Source: Xanthoparmelia taractica
Lineage: Eukaryota; Ascomycota; Lecanoromycetes; Lecanorales; Parmeliaceae
DNA: 64,000 nucleotides
NCBI GenBank assembly: GCA_033085395.1
Contig: JANQBS010000200.1
Coordinates: 1 to 64,000 of the forward strand
Direction: 5' to 3'
The notes under the pieces are model-generated. The model was not told the DNA's origin. It saw only the letters and a program-made list of their open reading frames with translations, and ran no database searches. Below, one piece after another: positions 44,641 to 55,862 of this stretch; within the stretch, counting starts at the first letter, position 1; the number at the start of each line of letters is the position of its first letter. The translations under genes and the position numbers were made by a program.

Positions 44641-46897
44641 AAGAATTATCTAAGATAATTAATAATAATACTTTTTTTATAATCTTTACGCCTCTATCTT
44701 TAATATAATTAATATTAATCTCTTAATTAATAACTCGCTTAATAAATAAAATAAATTTAATAATAATTATTAGATCTTTCGATATTTAGAGGACGAATAA
44801 GAATATCTTATTAGATTCTCTCGCGTTACTAGCTAAAGTTAATTTCTTAGAACTTTATAAATCTCGTATATATAAGAAGATAATAATAAACTTATATATA
44901 AAGATATATTAAAAGCTTATTATAAGTAATAAAATTAAATCTTATCGAGCTAATAAGACTTAAATCTTAATAAATCTTTTCGTTAATACGTATATCTTAG
45001 ATAATCGCTAAATATATAAACTTAAGCGTAAATCTATCGAGGAGATTATTCGATATAAAGCGCGCTAAGTTATTTAAAATTTCGAATAATAAAAAGAAAT
45101 CGACTTTAACGAAATCTTTATCTTAATAATTAAATTTATATATTATAAAATTATCTTTATATTAATTATTATTTTAAATTAAAAACTCGAGTAAATAAAC
45201 GTAAAAATTATATTCTTATACGATAAAGTTTAAAAGATTATTTATATATCTTAGCTTATCGAATTTATAATTAAAGATTAAGAATATAAGATATATAAGC
45301 TTATTAAGATACTCTATAATTTAAAGTAATTATTTAAAATTTAATATAATACTCTAACTATCTACTTAAAGAAATTAAGTTTCGAGTCTGTCGCCGCTAA
45401 CCTTTCGATATTTATTAATAATATTACTATATAAATAATATTCTTTCCGCTAATCTTAATAAAAAGAATATTTAAATCGTTAAAAATAAGCTTAATAAAA
45501 AGTTTAAAATAATTAATTTAAGTTTGTATATCTATTATCTCGATATATTAGTTACTAAAAATCGCGTTAATTATATTCTTTATCTTAAGTAAAAGAGTTA
45601 TATTAAGAAATTCTTCAAAAAGTGTAATATGTTAAATTTAGCGTTAGCCCCTATACCTATAATTAGCGATAAATTTTATATTATTAATAATAATTTTATA
45701 ATCATTGAAAAGAATCGATTTATTTATTAGTTCGCTATTAAATCTCTTATATACGCTATATTAAATATTCGACTCAATATTATATACGCTATCTTAATAA
45801 TTTCTCGATATAATTTAAATTTTAATAAATCTTTTAATATCTTAATAATATTAAGAATTAATAACTTATATTTAAAAGAGACTTAAAGTCGCTTATTAAT
45901 TATTTAGACGCGAATTAAGCGAAAGATTAAAATATTCGATACTTTATTTTAAAATACGTCTTTAATATAGATAATATAATTATTAATTAATCTTCGAAGC
46001 GTTAATCTATAATTACTCTTTCGATTTACGAAGTCGAATATATCGATTAAACTTAGATTACGAAGAAGATAATCTAATTACGAGAATTCTTAAATTAACT
46101 TAATTTTAATATTAAATATATCTAAGCGATTATTATTTATTATAATAATTATAATATTATAACATTAATTAAAAATCCTTAATTTTATATTCGCACTAAG
46201 TATATTAATATTTAATATTATTATATATAAGAATAAGTTATCGCCGATACTATTACTCTTAAGTATATATTAATTAATAAATAGATAGCTAATAAACTTA
46301 TTAAGAGTCTTTATAAGAATAAATTCGAGTTATTTCGATCTCTAATCAAGCTAAAATATCGGCCTTAATTCTATATAAAAAAGCTTCTTTTAAAAGAGCT
46401 TCTATTAAAAAAGCTTTCGTTAGAAAAGCGATACCTTATCTAATTTCGATACTAGACATCGCAACAACGCCTTACTATCACCTTATAGATCTATATCATC
46501 GTTCTAACATACCTTATAATTAATTATTACTATCAAGTATTAATATTCTAAATAACTTCTACGAGATCTTATAATTAATCGTATATATATCGAAGACTTA
46601 TATTTTAATTAGATCACATGCTATCCTTATATATATTCTTCGCTCTTAATTCGATAAAAATCTAATATATATCTATTAAATTAAAAATTTTTATTTTTAA
46701 GAATCGTTATTTAATAAAAAGTGAAAAATTTATATAAAATAATAAAACGAATATAAGTATATATTCTTTTTATTATTACTATCCTACGTTTACTTCTTAT
46801 AATAAATATATTAGCTTTACAATAGCTACTCGACGTTCGAGTTATAATCTTTAAATCTCGTATTTTAAATAGAGAATCGATAGCGTGCGAAGAGAAG
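44641..46897 (+). pseudogene. Reverse transcriptase and RNase H region of copia B
   Basis: Readable from about 45050: IRYKARQVI*NFE-type sequence, SIHYKAIFILIIVLNWKLK*I, NVKNAFLYDKVQKI and KLIKTLYSLK*SFKI*YNTL. Then YIKKFFKKCNMLNLALAPIP appears near 45600-45660. These are the copia RT landmarks (YKARLVARGFxQ, MDVKTAFLxGxL, LxKALYGLKQSPRxWY, and YxxxLLxxFxMxxxxPxxTP). Near 46378-46430, three units of AAAAAGCTTCTTTTA-like sequence encode a KKLLLKELLLKK repeat. Confidence 0.65.
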
Positions 46898-47041
46898 TAT
46901 TAAAAGTTAAATCGCGTGCTTACGTGATATGCCAAGACTTGGCAAACGCCAAGTCACGTGACCTCACCTAGTTAGATCGCACTTATCTTCCATAGCACAC
47001 TTAGAATAATATAACTAAGTGTTCTATCTTATATTTTAATA
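46898..47041 (+). repeat. 3' LTR of copia B
   Basis: 144 bp, TATTAAAAGTTAAATCGCG...TTTTAATA, followed by target duplication AAATC at 47042-47046. Differs from the 5' LTR mainly by transitions. Confidence 0.9.
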
Positions 47042-49900
47042 AAATCTTCTTTAAAATCTAAATTAAAGCGATAACTTTTAATTTAATAAATGAATAATAT
47101 AGTTTCGCGAGATTAAGTAATTTAGAAAGAAATATAATTAATTCTATATTTATTCGAGAAAAGAAATTTTTCTAAAGATTACTATTTATATAATAGATTA
47201 TTATTTTAAATTTATATCGCTTTAACTCGTTTAAGTTAGTATAAAGTTACTAATTAGAATTAAAATAATATAAATACGTCTTTGTAATTAAGAATTTTTA
47301 AAGAACTCGAAAGAATTTTAATTCTTCTTTAATTAAAACGATAATAATATTTTTAAAATAATTTCTTTAAAGTTATTTTACTTATATTAAAAAGCGCTTA
47401 AATAATTTTATTTTAGACGCTATAAAGATTCTAAGATCTATATAAAATATCTTATATTCTTTCGCAATTAATTAATTATTTCTATGTAAGTTTTTAAGAC
47501 TTTTAAAAATTTTAAAAATTATAATTTTTTAATAATCACGATTTTTTCTTTAATAATAATAAGTTTAAATTTATTTATCTTTTAATTTAATAGCGTAACG
47601 AAAGAATAATTCAAATAAGATTTCTTAGATTTAAGAGTAATCTTTAATTATATTAATAATCTAAAGATAATTCTTAGATATTTAAAATATTTAATTATAA
47701 TCTTCGAGAAAATAATATTATTATTAATATAATATCGAGTAAAATATGAATAGAAATATAGAAAATTATTTATCTTTTCTTAAATATAAGAGAGGAAATT
47801 CTTAAATGTTATTATCGTAATATTAAAATACTTCGATTCTCTATAAGATATTATCTTAAATTTTTATTTATAATCTCGTTGTATAAGAAATAAATAAAAT
47901 TATTAGCTCTAATTTATAATACTAATAAAAACTTATTTTTATATTATAATAATATTATTATTATAAAGAGATAAATAATAATTATATTAAGTTCTTTAAT
48001 ATTAATTACTATTTCTTTTTTCTTTAAGGGATCTTTTTAAATCTTATATATATAATCTTATAAATTATAAAGATTAAAAAGATAAAAGGCGAAGACTTTT
48101 TAGATTAGCTTATCTTTTCTTAAGCGTGTATCTTATTAAACTTTATATTTATTAATATCGCGCTTTCGCTATTAAAGAATAAATCTTATTTCTTAATTTA
48201 ATTAATATCGTTTATTAATTTATAAAAATAGATATTTATAATTATTTTAATTTATCGTATATAATAATATCGTTAAATAGCTTAATTTTTTTTAAAGATA
48301 AGTTTATTTTAATCTTTTTAATTATAGACTTTAAATTTAATAGATTAATAAAATTCGCTATTATGAAATTTTTACTCGAATTCGCCTTCGTAGCTAAGAA
48401 ATAATTCTCGATATTTATAAAATATTCTTCTTTCGCTTTATATTTTATTATCGAATTAAGTTATTAATATTAAGAAATAATTAAAAATAAGATTTTATTA
48501 TTACGCTCTATAATAATGTTAAAGTTCGTATTTATTAAGTAAGTATATATTTTACTTATTAATAATTTAAAAAGAAAGTTATGATTTAATAGTAATTTCT
48601 TATTATATAAGAACACTTTAACGATTTCTATAGACTTTAAAAATATAATTTAACGTCTTTTAGCTAATATTACTCGACGAATTTATACGTTATTTCTTAT
48701 AATTTCTTATATTAAAACAATTATATTATCGCACTTAATTTAAATAATCTTTATCTTTAATAAATTTATAATAATATCTTTTAAATTTAAGATATTTATT
48801 TCGAAAAAAAGATTTATCTTAATTATTTTGTATATTAATATTTTACATAAATCTAATTATTATAATCTTTGCTTAAAGCTTTTTCTCTTTTATAAAAAAT
48901 AAAATTATTATCTACTCGATAATAGAATAACGATTCGACTTAATCTTTCTTAAGATAATTATATTATTATATTCCTTCGAAGCGAAGTTAAAAATTAGTC
49001 TTTTTAAAAATATTCGATTATTTATATTTATAAAATAATTAATATTTAGATATCTTAACTTTAATAAAGCTTTACGAGTAAGATTAAAAAGATTCGTAAG
49101 ATAATATTATAAGCAATAAGTTATTTCGTTTACAGAAAGCGTATATATTAAAGATTCGATTAACTTTAGTTATTCTTAAGAAATAAGATATTCGATAATC
49201 TTTAGAGACGCTTTCTCTACTATTTTCGAAGATTAATTAATTTTAGATCTAATCTTTATCTTTCTTAAGAGAACTTATTTCTTATAAATTTTAATTTTTA
49301 GATACGTATATAGCTAATTATTCGAGAAAATTTCGTTTTAATATTTTTTATATATTAATTTTTTTTTAATTATTATAATATAATAAGAACCGAAGATAAA
49401 TTTACCGTCTATCTTATCTCTCTTGAAATTAAACTTCTTATCTTCTTTCTTTAAAACTCTATTCTCGTATATATTATAAAAATAATTATTACTATCTTTA
49501 TAATAAGTAATAAGATCTTAAGAATAAATATTTTTAAGATTTTTATAATATTCTTCTACGTAATAAGAATTATCTTTTAAATAATTATAAAAATAGATCT
49601 TCTACGAAGTCTGTAATATTAATATTTTAATAAATTTTAGATTTTCGACTTTAAACGAATAGAAAGAAAATCTATTATAATTCTTATAATTTTATTTAAT
49701 AGAATATTAATTTAATTAGATATTCCTCGTTATAATTATTAAAAATAACTTAAATTTTAAAAGCTCGTTTTTTAAAGTTACTTAAGATTAAGAATTTAAT
49801 TAAGTTAATAATTACTTTATTAAATTTTAACTTTATATCTATAAGAAAGAGAAATAAGTTTATTATATGTTCTAAAAAGAAGAATATAAATATTACGAGT
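47042..49900 (-). pseudogene. Reverse transcriptase/RNase H of the outer gypsy element
   Basis: On the minus strand, about 47050-48000 reads IIIKYFKYLRIIFRLLI*LK, ITLKSKKSYLNYSFVTLLN*, LKVLKTYIEIIN*LRKNIRY and SAF*YK*NNFKE. This is the part after the RT DD box and the tether leading to RNase H of a fungal gypsy element. The sequence then breaks at the copia insertion (47041) and should resume at 32826. The part from 48000 to 49900 should hold the RT fingers/palm and protease but is not readable with confidence. Confidence 0.55.
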
Positions 49901-52054
49901 ATATAGAATATGCGGAAAAGCCCGACTATTAATATCTATAATTTGAATATTACGATATTTATTAATATATATAAGAATTTATTATATTAAAAGATCGAGA
50001 AGAAAAGAAAGATCGCTATAATAATTATTAATATTTATCTTTTTTATTTCTTAAATTTATTTTTTCTTTATCGAATCGTTTAATACGATTCTAATTATAT
50101 TCTTAATCTTAATCTTATTTTTTCTCGTTTATAATTACGTATTTCTTGATAATTCTTCGATCTATTTTATTGATAAAGTCGATATTATAGCTTTTTTCAA
50201 TTATTAAGTTCTTCTATAAATTAACGTAATATAATTTATATAATAAATAATAAAATAAAAGTCTATAACTTTATATTTAAATAATTTCACCTCTAGATAA
50301 TCTATATATACTTATATATAATATTAGCTTATACGATATATTTTAAGATTTTCTATACGTAGCTAGCAAGATCTCTTTTATTTTCTATATTTTTAAATAT
50401 ATATACTTATTTAATAAGTTAATTTAAAGTTAAGAATATAAAGATCTTAAATTATTTCTATAGACAAATAAGAATTCGCTTAAGTTTATTAAATAATTAT
50501 ATTATAATATTTATTTTATTTTATAATAGAGTATTTAATTATTAAAATAATATCGATTCTTTAAAATAAGTCGAAAGATTAAATTAAATTACGTTTTACC
50601 TCTTAATAATAATATAATCTTTTACTCTATAATAGAAAAAAAATATATATTAATAAATTATTTCTTTATTATTGAAAACGATATTATTAGCATTATAAAA
50701 ATCTTTAAGATTTAAATAAAAGAATTATAAGTTAAATACTTAAAAGCTTTTTAAAGATTCTTTCTATTTATTTTAATTAGAGAGTCTTTATAATCTAATA
50801 AATCTAGATATATTTAACTATTTAAACTTAATTATATTTATAAGCGTCGCTCGTATAGTTTAAATTATAATATTTTATATTATTTAATCGATTTTATTTA
50901 AAAAAGATAATATTATAATTATTTTTTTAATTAAAAAAGAATTTTAATAATAAATAAAATCTTTAAAAAATTTTAATATTAATTTAATTTCTTATAAAGA
51001 TAATTTAGAGCATAATTTTTTTTTTAATATAGATTCTATAGTTATTAGTTTGAAAGTCTTCTTAATTAAATATCGCTCGCTTAATTTCTTAATAAAATAT
51101 ATTAATAATTCTTTATTTTCTTTTAAATTAGAATCTTTTTAATAAATAAATAATTTTAAAATTATTATAATAAGCGTATATCTTACTTGAAAGTCTTAAG
51201 AGTAATATATATAACGAAACGATTAAGAGTCTAAAGGAATAAGTAAGAATAAGTTTCTATAGACTTAAATCTTGTTTTAGCTCGTTTATTTATAATTAAA
51301 TAAATATCTTAATTAATCTAAAAAGATTAAAAATCAATTTTCTTAATAATAGAGATTAATTAATATATCTCGTTCGTGAAGAGACTTAAGAAATAATATT
51401 TAATCTTTAAAAACTTAGAAAATTAAAAAATTGAAAGAATTATATCATAAAATATAGTATTTAATAAAGAGAAAGTTAAGTTTATTATTTTAACTCTCGA
51501 TTCTATAGAAATATGGAGTTAAGAGATAATCGTAAATATTAAATATTTAAGAAAAAAAGATAAGAATAAAACGAAGAATTTTTAAAGAATTAATAAGAAT
51601 TTTTTAAGTTTTTTTTTAATAGATTTTAACCTTCTTTTTCTATTAATTAAATTCGAGAAAGCTTTTTTTAGATAATAAAATTAAAATAATTCTTTAATAT
51701 AATAAAATATAAAAGATATTTAAATAATAAAATAATTAAAGAGTAGAAGAAAAAAATTTATTATAAGATAATCTCGAAGTATAGAATAATCTTAGAATAT
51801 AATATAGCGAATCGTAAAGATTTAGCGATCGAGAAAAATAGTAAAATTTTAAAAAGAAACGGATATAGAGAATTAATAGACTAGAAGTTTAATAATACAT
51901 AACTTCGATATTTATTAAATTTAATATAGAGTAAAAAATAATTTTAAAATTAATAAATTTAAAAGAATTAATATTTAAAAGCTATTAATTAAATTAAGAT
52001 TAGCGATACTTAAGATTAATATCTTAGATCGAAATTAAAAACGTTATTATTAAA
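49901..52054 (-). other. Presumed gag region and leader of outer gypsy element
   Basis: Extremely AT-rich, no secure frame. By position and polarity this should be gag and the 5' untranslated region. Confidence 0.4.
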
Positions 52055-52275
52055 TATTAAAGATGTACGAATCTAGAAAATCTTAAACCCTAGCTAATAA
52101 AACGAGCAAAGAAAGCACTAAAGTTAAAGTCTTGATAAGTGTATTATGTGTGTATTGTTCTACCTAGAATAACTCGATTATCATACTTAAGAACGATAGA
52201 AACGACACTAGTATTTGCTTGACATCCTGGATCTCTAGTGTTTGCTTAGCATTCTAAATCTTCTAAATCTAAATA
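52055..52275 (-). repeat. LTR of outer gypsy element (5' side)
   Basis: 221 bp, TATTAAAG...TAAATA, aligned end to end with 28786-29006. Right flank TTTTT. Confidence 0.85.
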
Positions 52276-52796
52276 TTTTTAGTATTAGAATTTAATAAAT
52301 AATTTATAATAGAGTAAACGAATATCTTTATTACTACTCTAAACTAAGATATTTTAATAACTATTATTAGCGATCGAGATTCCCGCTTTATAAGTTCTTT
52401 CTAATAAGTAATATTCTAAAAACTAGATATAACTTTAGCTATTTTAATTATAATAAGAACGTTAAATATCTAATATATTAAAAGAGATATAATAACGAAT
52501 ATAATATCTAATATCTATTATATCTTTTATAATAATATTTCTAGAATCTTATAAACTAATACAATACTTATATTGTAGAGGATTTTATATGTAAGCGATA
52601 AGCTACTTAAAAAGCTATTCTTTTAACTTTCTAAATATCTATATTCATTATAATATTAACTTCTATTACTCTTCTCGTTTCTAGGAACCGAAATTATTTA
52701 TTTAAATAATTATCGACTATATAAATATCAGCTTCGCCTATATCTATAGTAGCTACTTTAGAAGACTATACTTTTAATTTATTTACTACTTATAAT
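52276..52796. other. AT-rich DNA between LTR nest and MITE
   Basis: Nothing is recognised. The last eight bases (CTTATAAT, 52789-52796) are the left target duplication of the MITE. Confidence 0.6.
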
Positions 52797-53038
52797 TACG
52801 GGTCGGAAAGGTGTGGTATATTTAATGGTATGGGATATCCCATACTCCCATTGGGTTTTTAATAAATATATTACGTAATATTTTTCTTATATTCTAAAAA
52901 TACGTAAAAAGCTTAAGCGAACGCTTATATAATTATAAAATTCTATAAATAGATTAAAAAGATATAATTTTTTAAAAAAAGTTGAAAAAAAGTTGAAAAC
53001 GACTATATTCAACAGATACCACACCTTTCCGACCCGTA
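52797..53038. mobile_element. hAT-family MITE, 242 bp, perfect target duplication
   Basis: The ends are perfect 23-bp inverted repeats beginning TACGGGTCGGAAAGGTGTGG. The flanks are a perfect 8-bp direct duplication CTTATAAT (52789-52796 and 53039-53046), the length typical of hAT transposition. The subterminal sequence (TTAATGGTATGGGATATCCC) matches the ends of the large hAT copies, so this is a non-autonomous member of the same family. It has no coding capacity. The ends show little or no RIP although the flanks are heavily mutated. Confidence 0.95.
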
Positions 53039-53046
53039 CTTATAAT

Positions 53047-53830
53047 AGTTAGTAATTTTTAATTATATAGTAATAAAGAATCTTAATAAATAGAATAGAA
53101 TATTAGAACTCTACTAAATTTTCATTAAAATTTAATAATTCTTCTACTTTACTATTTAAGTATAACACTACTAATTATATATATTAGTATAATATACGAG
53201 AGCATACTTTCTTCTTATTCTTATTAGTACTATTATATATTCTTAATATTCTCGTTTCGAGATAGTATTTCTAATAAGTACTTAGAGTTAGAAAAAAAGC
53301 TTCTTAATTTATTCAGTATTAGGCTACTTAAGAAGCCGAATCTTCTATAGAAAGAATTACTATTCTTCTATTACTTAAGCTAAATCTTATTAAAAGGTTA
53401 TATTAATCGTTTATCGTATATCTTCGTTTTTCTTGAGATATATATATATATATTTATTTTAATAATTAGTTAGCTAGCTAACGAGATAGTAGCGAGAACG
53501 CTAACTTTCTTTTAAAATAATAATATTTATTATAAAATATTTAATTTTATAGACGTAGAGCTAGTTATAACTAGTCTTAGCGCTAGCTTCTTTATACTTA
53601 GATAGTTAATATCTACTTAGAAAGTTTATTATTTATATATATATTAAACTTCTAAAATAAAAAATTATAAAAATATAATAATCTATTCTATTAGAAAAGA
53701 ATATAAATATAATTCGAGAATTATAAATCTTTTCTATTTGAATTAATTATAACTCGATAATTACTATAATTACTTTATAAGAAGACGTTATAAATTTAGT
53801 CTATCTTCTATATCTGACTGAAATGCCAAA
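53047..53830. other. AT-rich DNA up to the TGS1 gene
   Basis: RIP-mutated sequence without genes; contains the second copy of the dispersed repeat (53408-53645). Composition changes sharply at about 53810, just downstream of the TGS1 stop codon. Confidence 0.7.
53408..53645. repeat. Dispersed repeat, copy 2 of 2
   Basis: Matches 2458-2701 over its whole length with mostly transition differences and small indels. Confidence 0.7.
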
Positions 53831-54756
53831 TCACCGTAGTACGCGCAGATCGCCTATTTCCTTGGTTAAAAATGAAAAATTCCGAATTGGGGAGCGATCA
53901 ACCTTACTCGCCCCTTCCATACAGTAGTGCATCACTGTCGTCTTCTTCCCTGCAAGTGATTCATTCGCTAGCTGTCGAATGTCAGATGTCCTCGGTAGAT
54001 ATAGAGCTATGTCTTCAGTCGATTGTCGGAAATGATGTAAGAGAGCTGTCAAAGTGTAAGGCTGCATCTTTGCGAGGCTAAAGACCTTGTCCGATCTGTA
54101 TCCAGGGCCTGCAATAGTCAGGACCGCTTCACGTCTTGATAGTCGTAGCAATGTCGGCTTACCACCCCAAGGAGGACTAGCAAAAATGATACTGTATTGG
54201 CCTATCCCGGCGAGCTCATTCCTCAAAATTTCAAAACAATCCCCTTCATACCAAGAAATACTGTCTCGAACACCGTAAATCTCGGCATTGTGCTTCGCAC
54301 ATGCCAGTGCTCTCGGATCTTTCTCGATGGCGTAAACTCTCTCCCATCTCTCAGATTGGGCGAAGGCGATAACGTTGCCGCCAACGCCTGCAAAGCAATC
54401 GATTAGTATTGCCTTATTCGCAGGGGCGGCTCCAGCAATATGCCTCGCAATGGTGCTGAAAGTGTGTCAATGCATTCAACCCGCACTTTTCGCCGCAGCT
54501 TACCTTGCAACTGGCTCCGGTGTCACCCCAAACCAAGCATCTTCTGTCATCCATATACCCTCGTCATATTTCGAGAAGATGCTAAAGCGTTGGTGGTAAT
54601 ATCTGCCCAGGCTATCAGTAAGGCTGTATTAGATAACGCGAGGTTATATGACACAGACTTTTGAATATCCCAAGGCATCTCGTCTAAGTGTGCATAATGC
54701 TGACATCCATTGGGCGGCACCTTTGCCTTCCTAGCAAATTCTATCTTGGTGTTCAT
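53831..54756 (-). CDS. TGS1: Trimethylguanosine synthase (RNA cap hypermethylase)
   Basis: Four exons on the minus strand (54659-54756, 54504-54602, 54163-54455, 53831-54108) total 768 bp, giving 255 residues with no stop. The introns are GT-AG, 56, 48 and 54 bp. The protein has the family's MPWDIQKYYHQRFSIFSKYD and GIWMTEDAWFGVTPEPVA, then the S-adenosylmethionine loop LIDCFAGVGGN (about residues 83-93). EKDPRALACAKHNAEIYGV, WYEGDCFE and the catalytic SPPWGGPGYRSDKVF (about 158-172) follow. The last intron lies between the two glycines of PPWGG and, being a multiple of three, would be read through if retained. The enzyme dimethylates m7G caps of snRNA/snoRNA in the nucleus. Length suits the compact fungal form. 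It looks functional despite isolation between RIP-mutated blocks. Confidence 0.92.
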
Positions 54757-54767
54757 ACTTGCAACAG

Positions 54768-55245
54768 TAGACAGGTTTAGCAGCCTGATTCAAAAGAATG
54801 ATTCAAAACCACTTCGGGTAGTAGCTTATTTTCGTTATATGGCATGGTCTTACGATCACGTATTCACTGCCACGACTCCAAAAAATTACTCTTTACGGAT
54901 AGCGTCCAAATTACGAACATCAAAACTTGAAAATATCTACTCTTCTATTCCTTATCTAACCCTTAAGAGATAATTTTCAATAATTATAATATAAATTATA
55001 GAATATAGTATGCGCTTTCTAATGATGTAAAAATTAAAAACTTTGAATATATAAATATTTTAGTATACGTCGGAGTTTGAATTTGTGAATCGACTCGGCT
55101 TTTGAATCACTGATTTATTAGTTAAACCAGTGATTCAAAAGCCCCATCAAGCGGAGTCTTGAAGAATTACCCTCTCGGGTAATTACCCCTTAAGCGTAAT
55201 TTTACTTTGAATCATTTCTTTTGAATCAGTTGCTAAACCTGTCTA
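54768..55245. mobile_element. TA-flanked inverted-repeat element (MITE) upstream of TGS1
   Basis: The ends TAGACAGGTTTAGCA (54768) and TGCTAAACCTGTCTA (55245) are inverted copies. The inverted similarity extends about 40 bp with small indels (TGATTCAAAAGAATGATTCAAA). The flanking dinucleotide TA on both sides suggests a TA target duplication as in Tc1/mariner-type MITEs. The phrase TGATTCAAAAG or its inverse occurs six times, including an internal 16-bp perfect hairpin (55097-55112 with 55128-55143). A second hairpin, AATTACCC-TCTC-GGGTAATT, lies at about 55167-55186. No coding capacity. It starts 11 bp upstream of the TGS1 ATG, so it replaces or separates the native promoter. Confidence 0.8.
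55097..55143. repeat. 16-bp perfect hairpin inside the MITE
   Basis: GGCTTTTGAATCACTG (55097-55112) and its exact reverse complement (55128-55143) are separated by 15 bases. The arms contain the same TGATTCAAAAG word found in the terminal repeats. Confidence 0.9.
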
Positions 55246-55700
55246 GTGTAAAGAAGTGAATACAGAGAAGCATTCAACAGTAACTGTTACTACCTCGGTG
55301 TGTTTGCTGCAATTGGATAACGTTGTAAGCACTATTCTCCTACCAATACGTTTACTATCGTATTTCTAAAGTGCTCTTGCCGGCAGTTACTCCTATCACG
55401 GAGCTAGGTATTATATAAGTTAATATAACGTTCTATATGGACGTGTAAATTCTTATACTAGTTAATTAAATAGACGAAAAGATTAAGTTCTTATACGTAT
55501 TATTAATAAGTTATTAAGATTCGATTAAGACTACTATTATAATAGAATTTATAATAGTATAGAATTAGATAATAAAAGCGATTAAATTAATAATATATAT
55601 AAGCTAATTATTAAAAAGAAAGAGAAATAATTTTAGATTCGTAGTATTCTTATTTCGAACTAGTTATTAGAACTACAATTGAATTAAGTTAATGATGGTG
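55246..55700. other. Intermediate-composition DNA right of the MITE
   Basis: The first about 170 bases are nearly normal in composition and may be the original upstream region of TGS1 displaced by the MITE. From about 55410 the sequence becomes RIP-mutated. No gene seen. Confidence 0.5.
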
Positions 55701-55850
55701 TGTAACGAATAAATTAAGTCTAAGGAGAAATCATCTATCTAGAAAGAAATATCTATGAGGGACGCCAAGGCCTATAGGGGCTAGTCTCGATTGAAAAGGT
55801 AAGCCGACTTGGTGTTGCAGGCCTATATAGTCGTCACACTCGTAATATTA
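55701..55850 (-). repeat. 3' LTR of gypsy E
   Basis: On the plus strand it starts TGTAACGAATAA and ends CGTAATATTA. In element orientation it runs TAATATTACGAGTGTGACG...TTCGTTACA, consistent with TG...CA ends after one G-to-A change. It is notably less mutated than the element's internal DNA. Confidence 0.55.
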
Positions 55851-55862
55851 CTTCCCCCCTCG

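Larger units (their letters stand above)
32827..47041 (+). mobile_element. Ty1/copia element B (level 2 of nest)
   Basis: Bounded by two 144-bp LTRs (32827-32970 and 46898-47041) and a perfect 5-bp target duplication AAATC (32822-32826 and 47042-47046). Its own length is about 6.65 kb after removing the inner gypsy element and one copy of that insertion's CTATT duplication. A second, uninterrupted copy starts at 59970. Domain order on the plus strand is gag, protease-like region, integrase, reverse transcriptase, then RNase H, which identifies the copia superfamily. Confidence 0.9.
28786..52275 (-). mobile_element. Outer Ty3/gypsy element (level 1 of nest)
   Basis: Two LTR-like ends of equal length (221 bp) at 28786-29006 and 52055-52275 bound 23.5 kb, of which about 9.3 kb belongs to this element once the inner elements are removed. 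Coding remnants are on the minus strand: reverse transcriptase/RNase H at about 47050-48000 and integrase at about 31590-31960, on opposite sides of the inserted copia element. That order is right for gypsy (RT before integrase) read leftward. Flanking pentamers are TTATT and TTTTT, four of five matching, so the target duplication is not certain. Confidence 0.7.

Noticed and set aside
53831..54226. Treating 54109-54162 as coding, since the frame stays open through it
   Set aside because: It has GT-AG ends, and removing it restores the family motif SPPWGGPGYRSD exactly; it is an intron whose length is a multiple of three.
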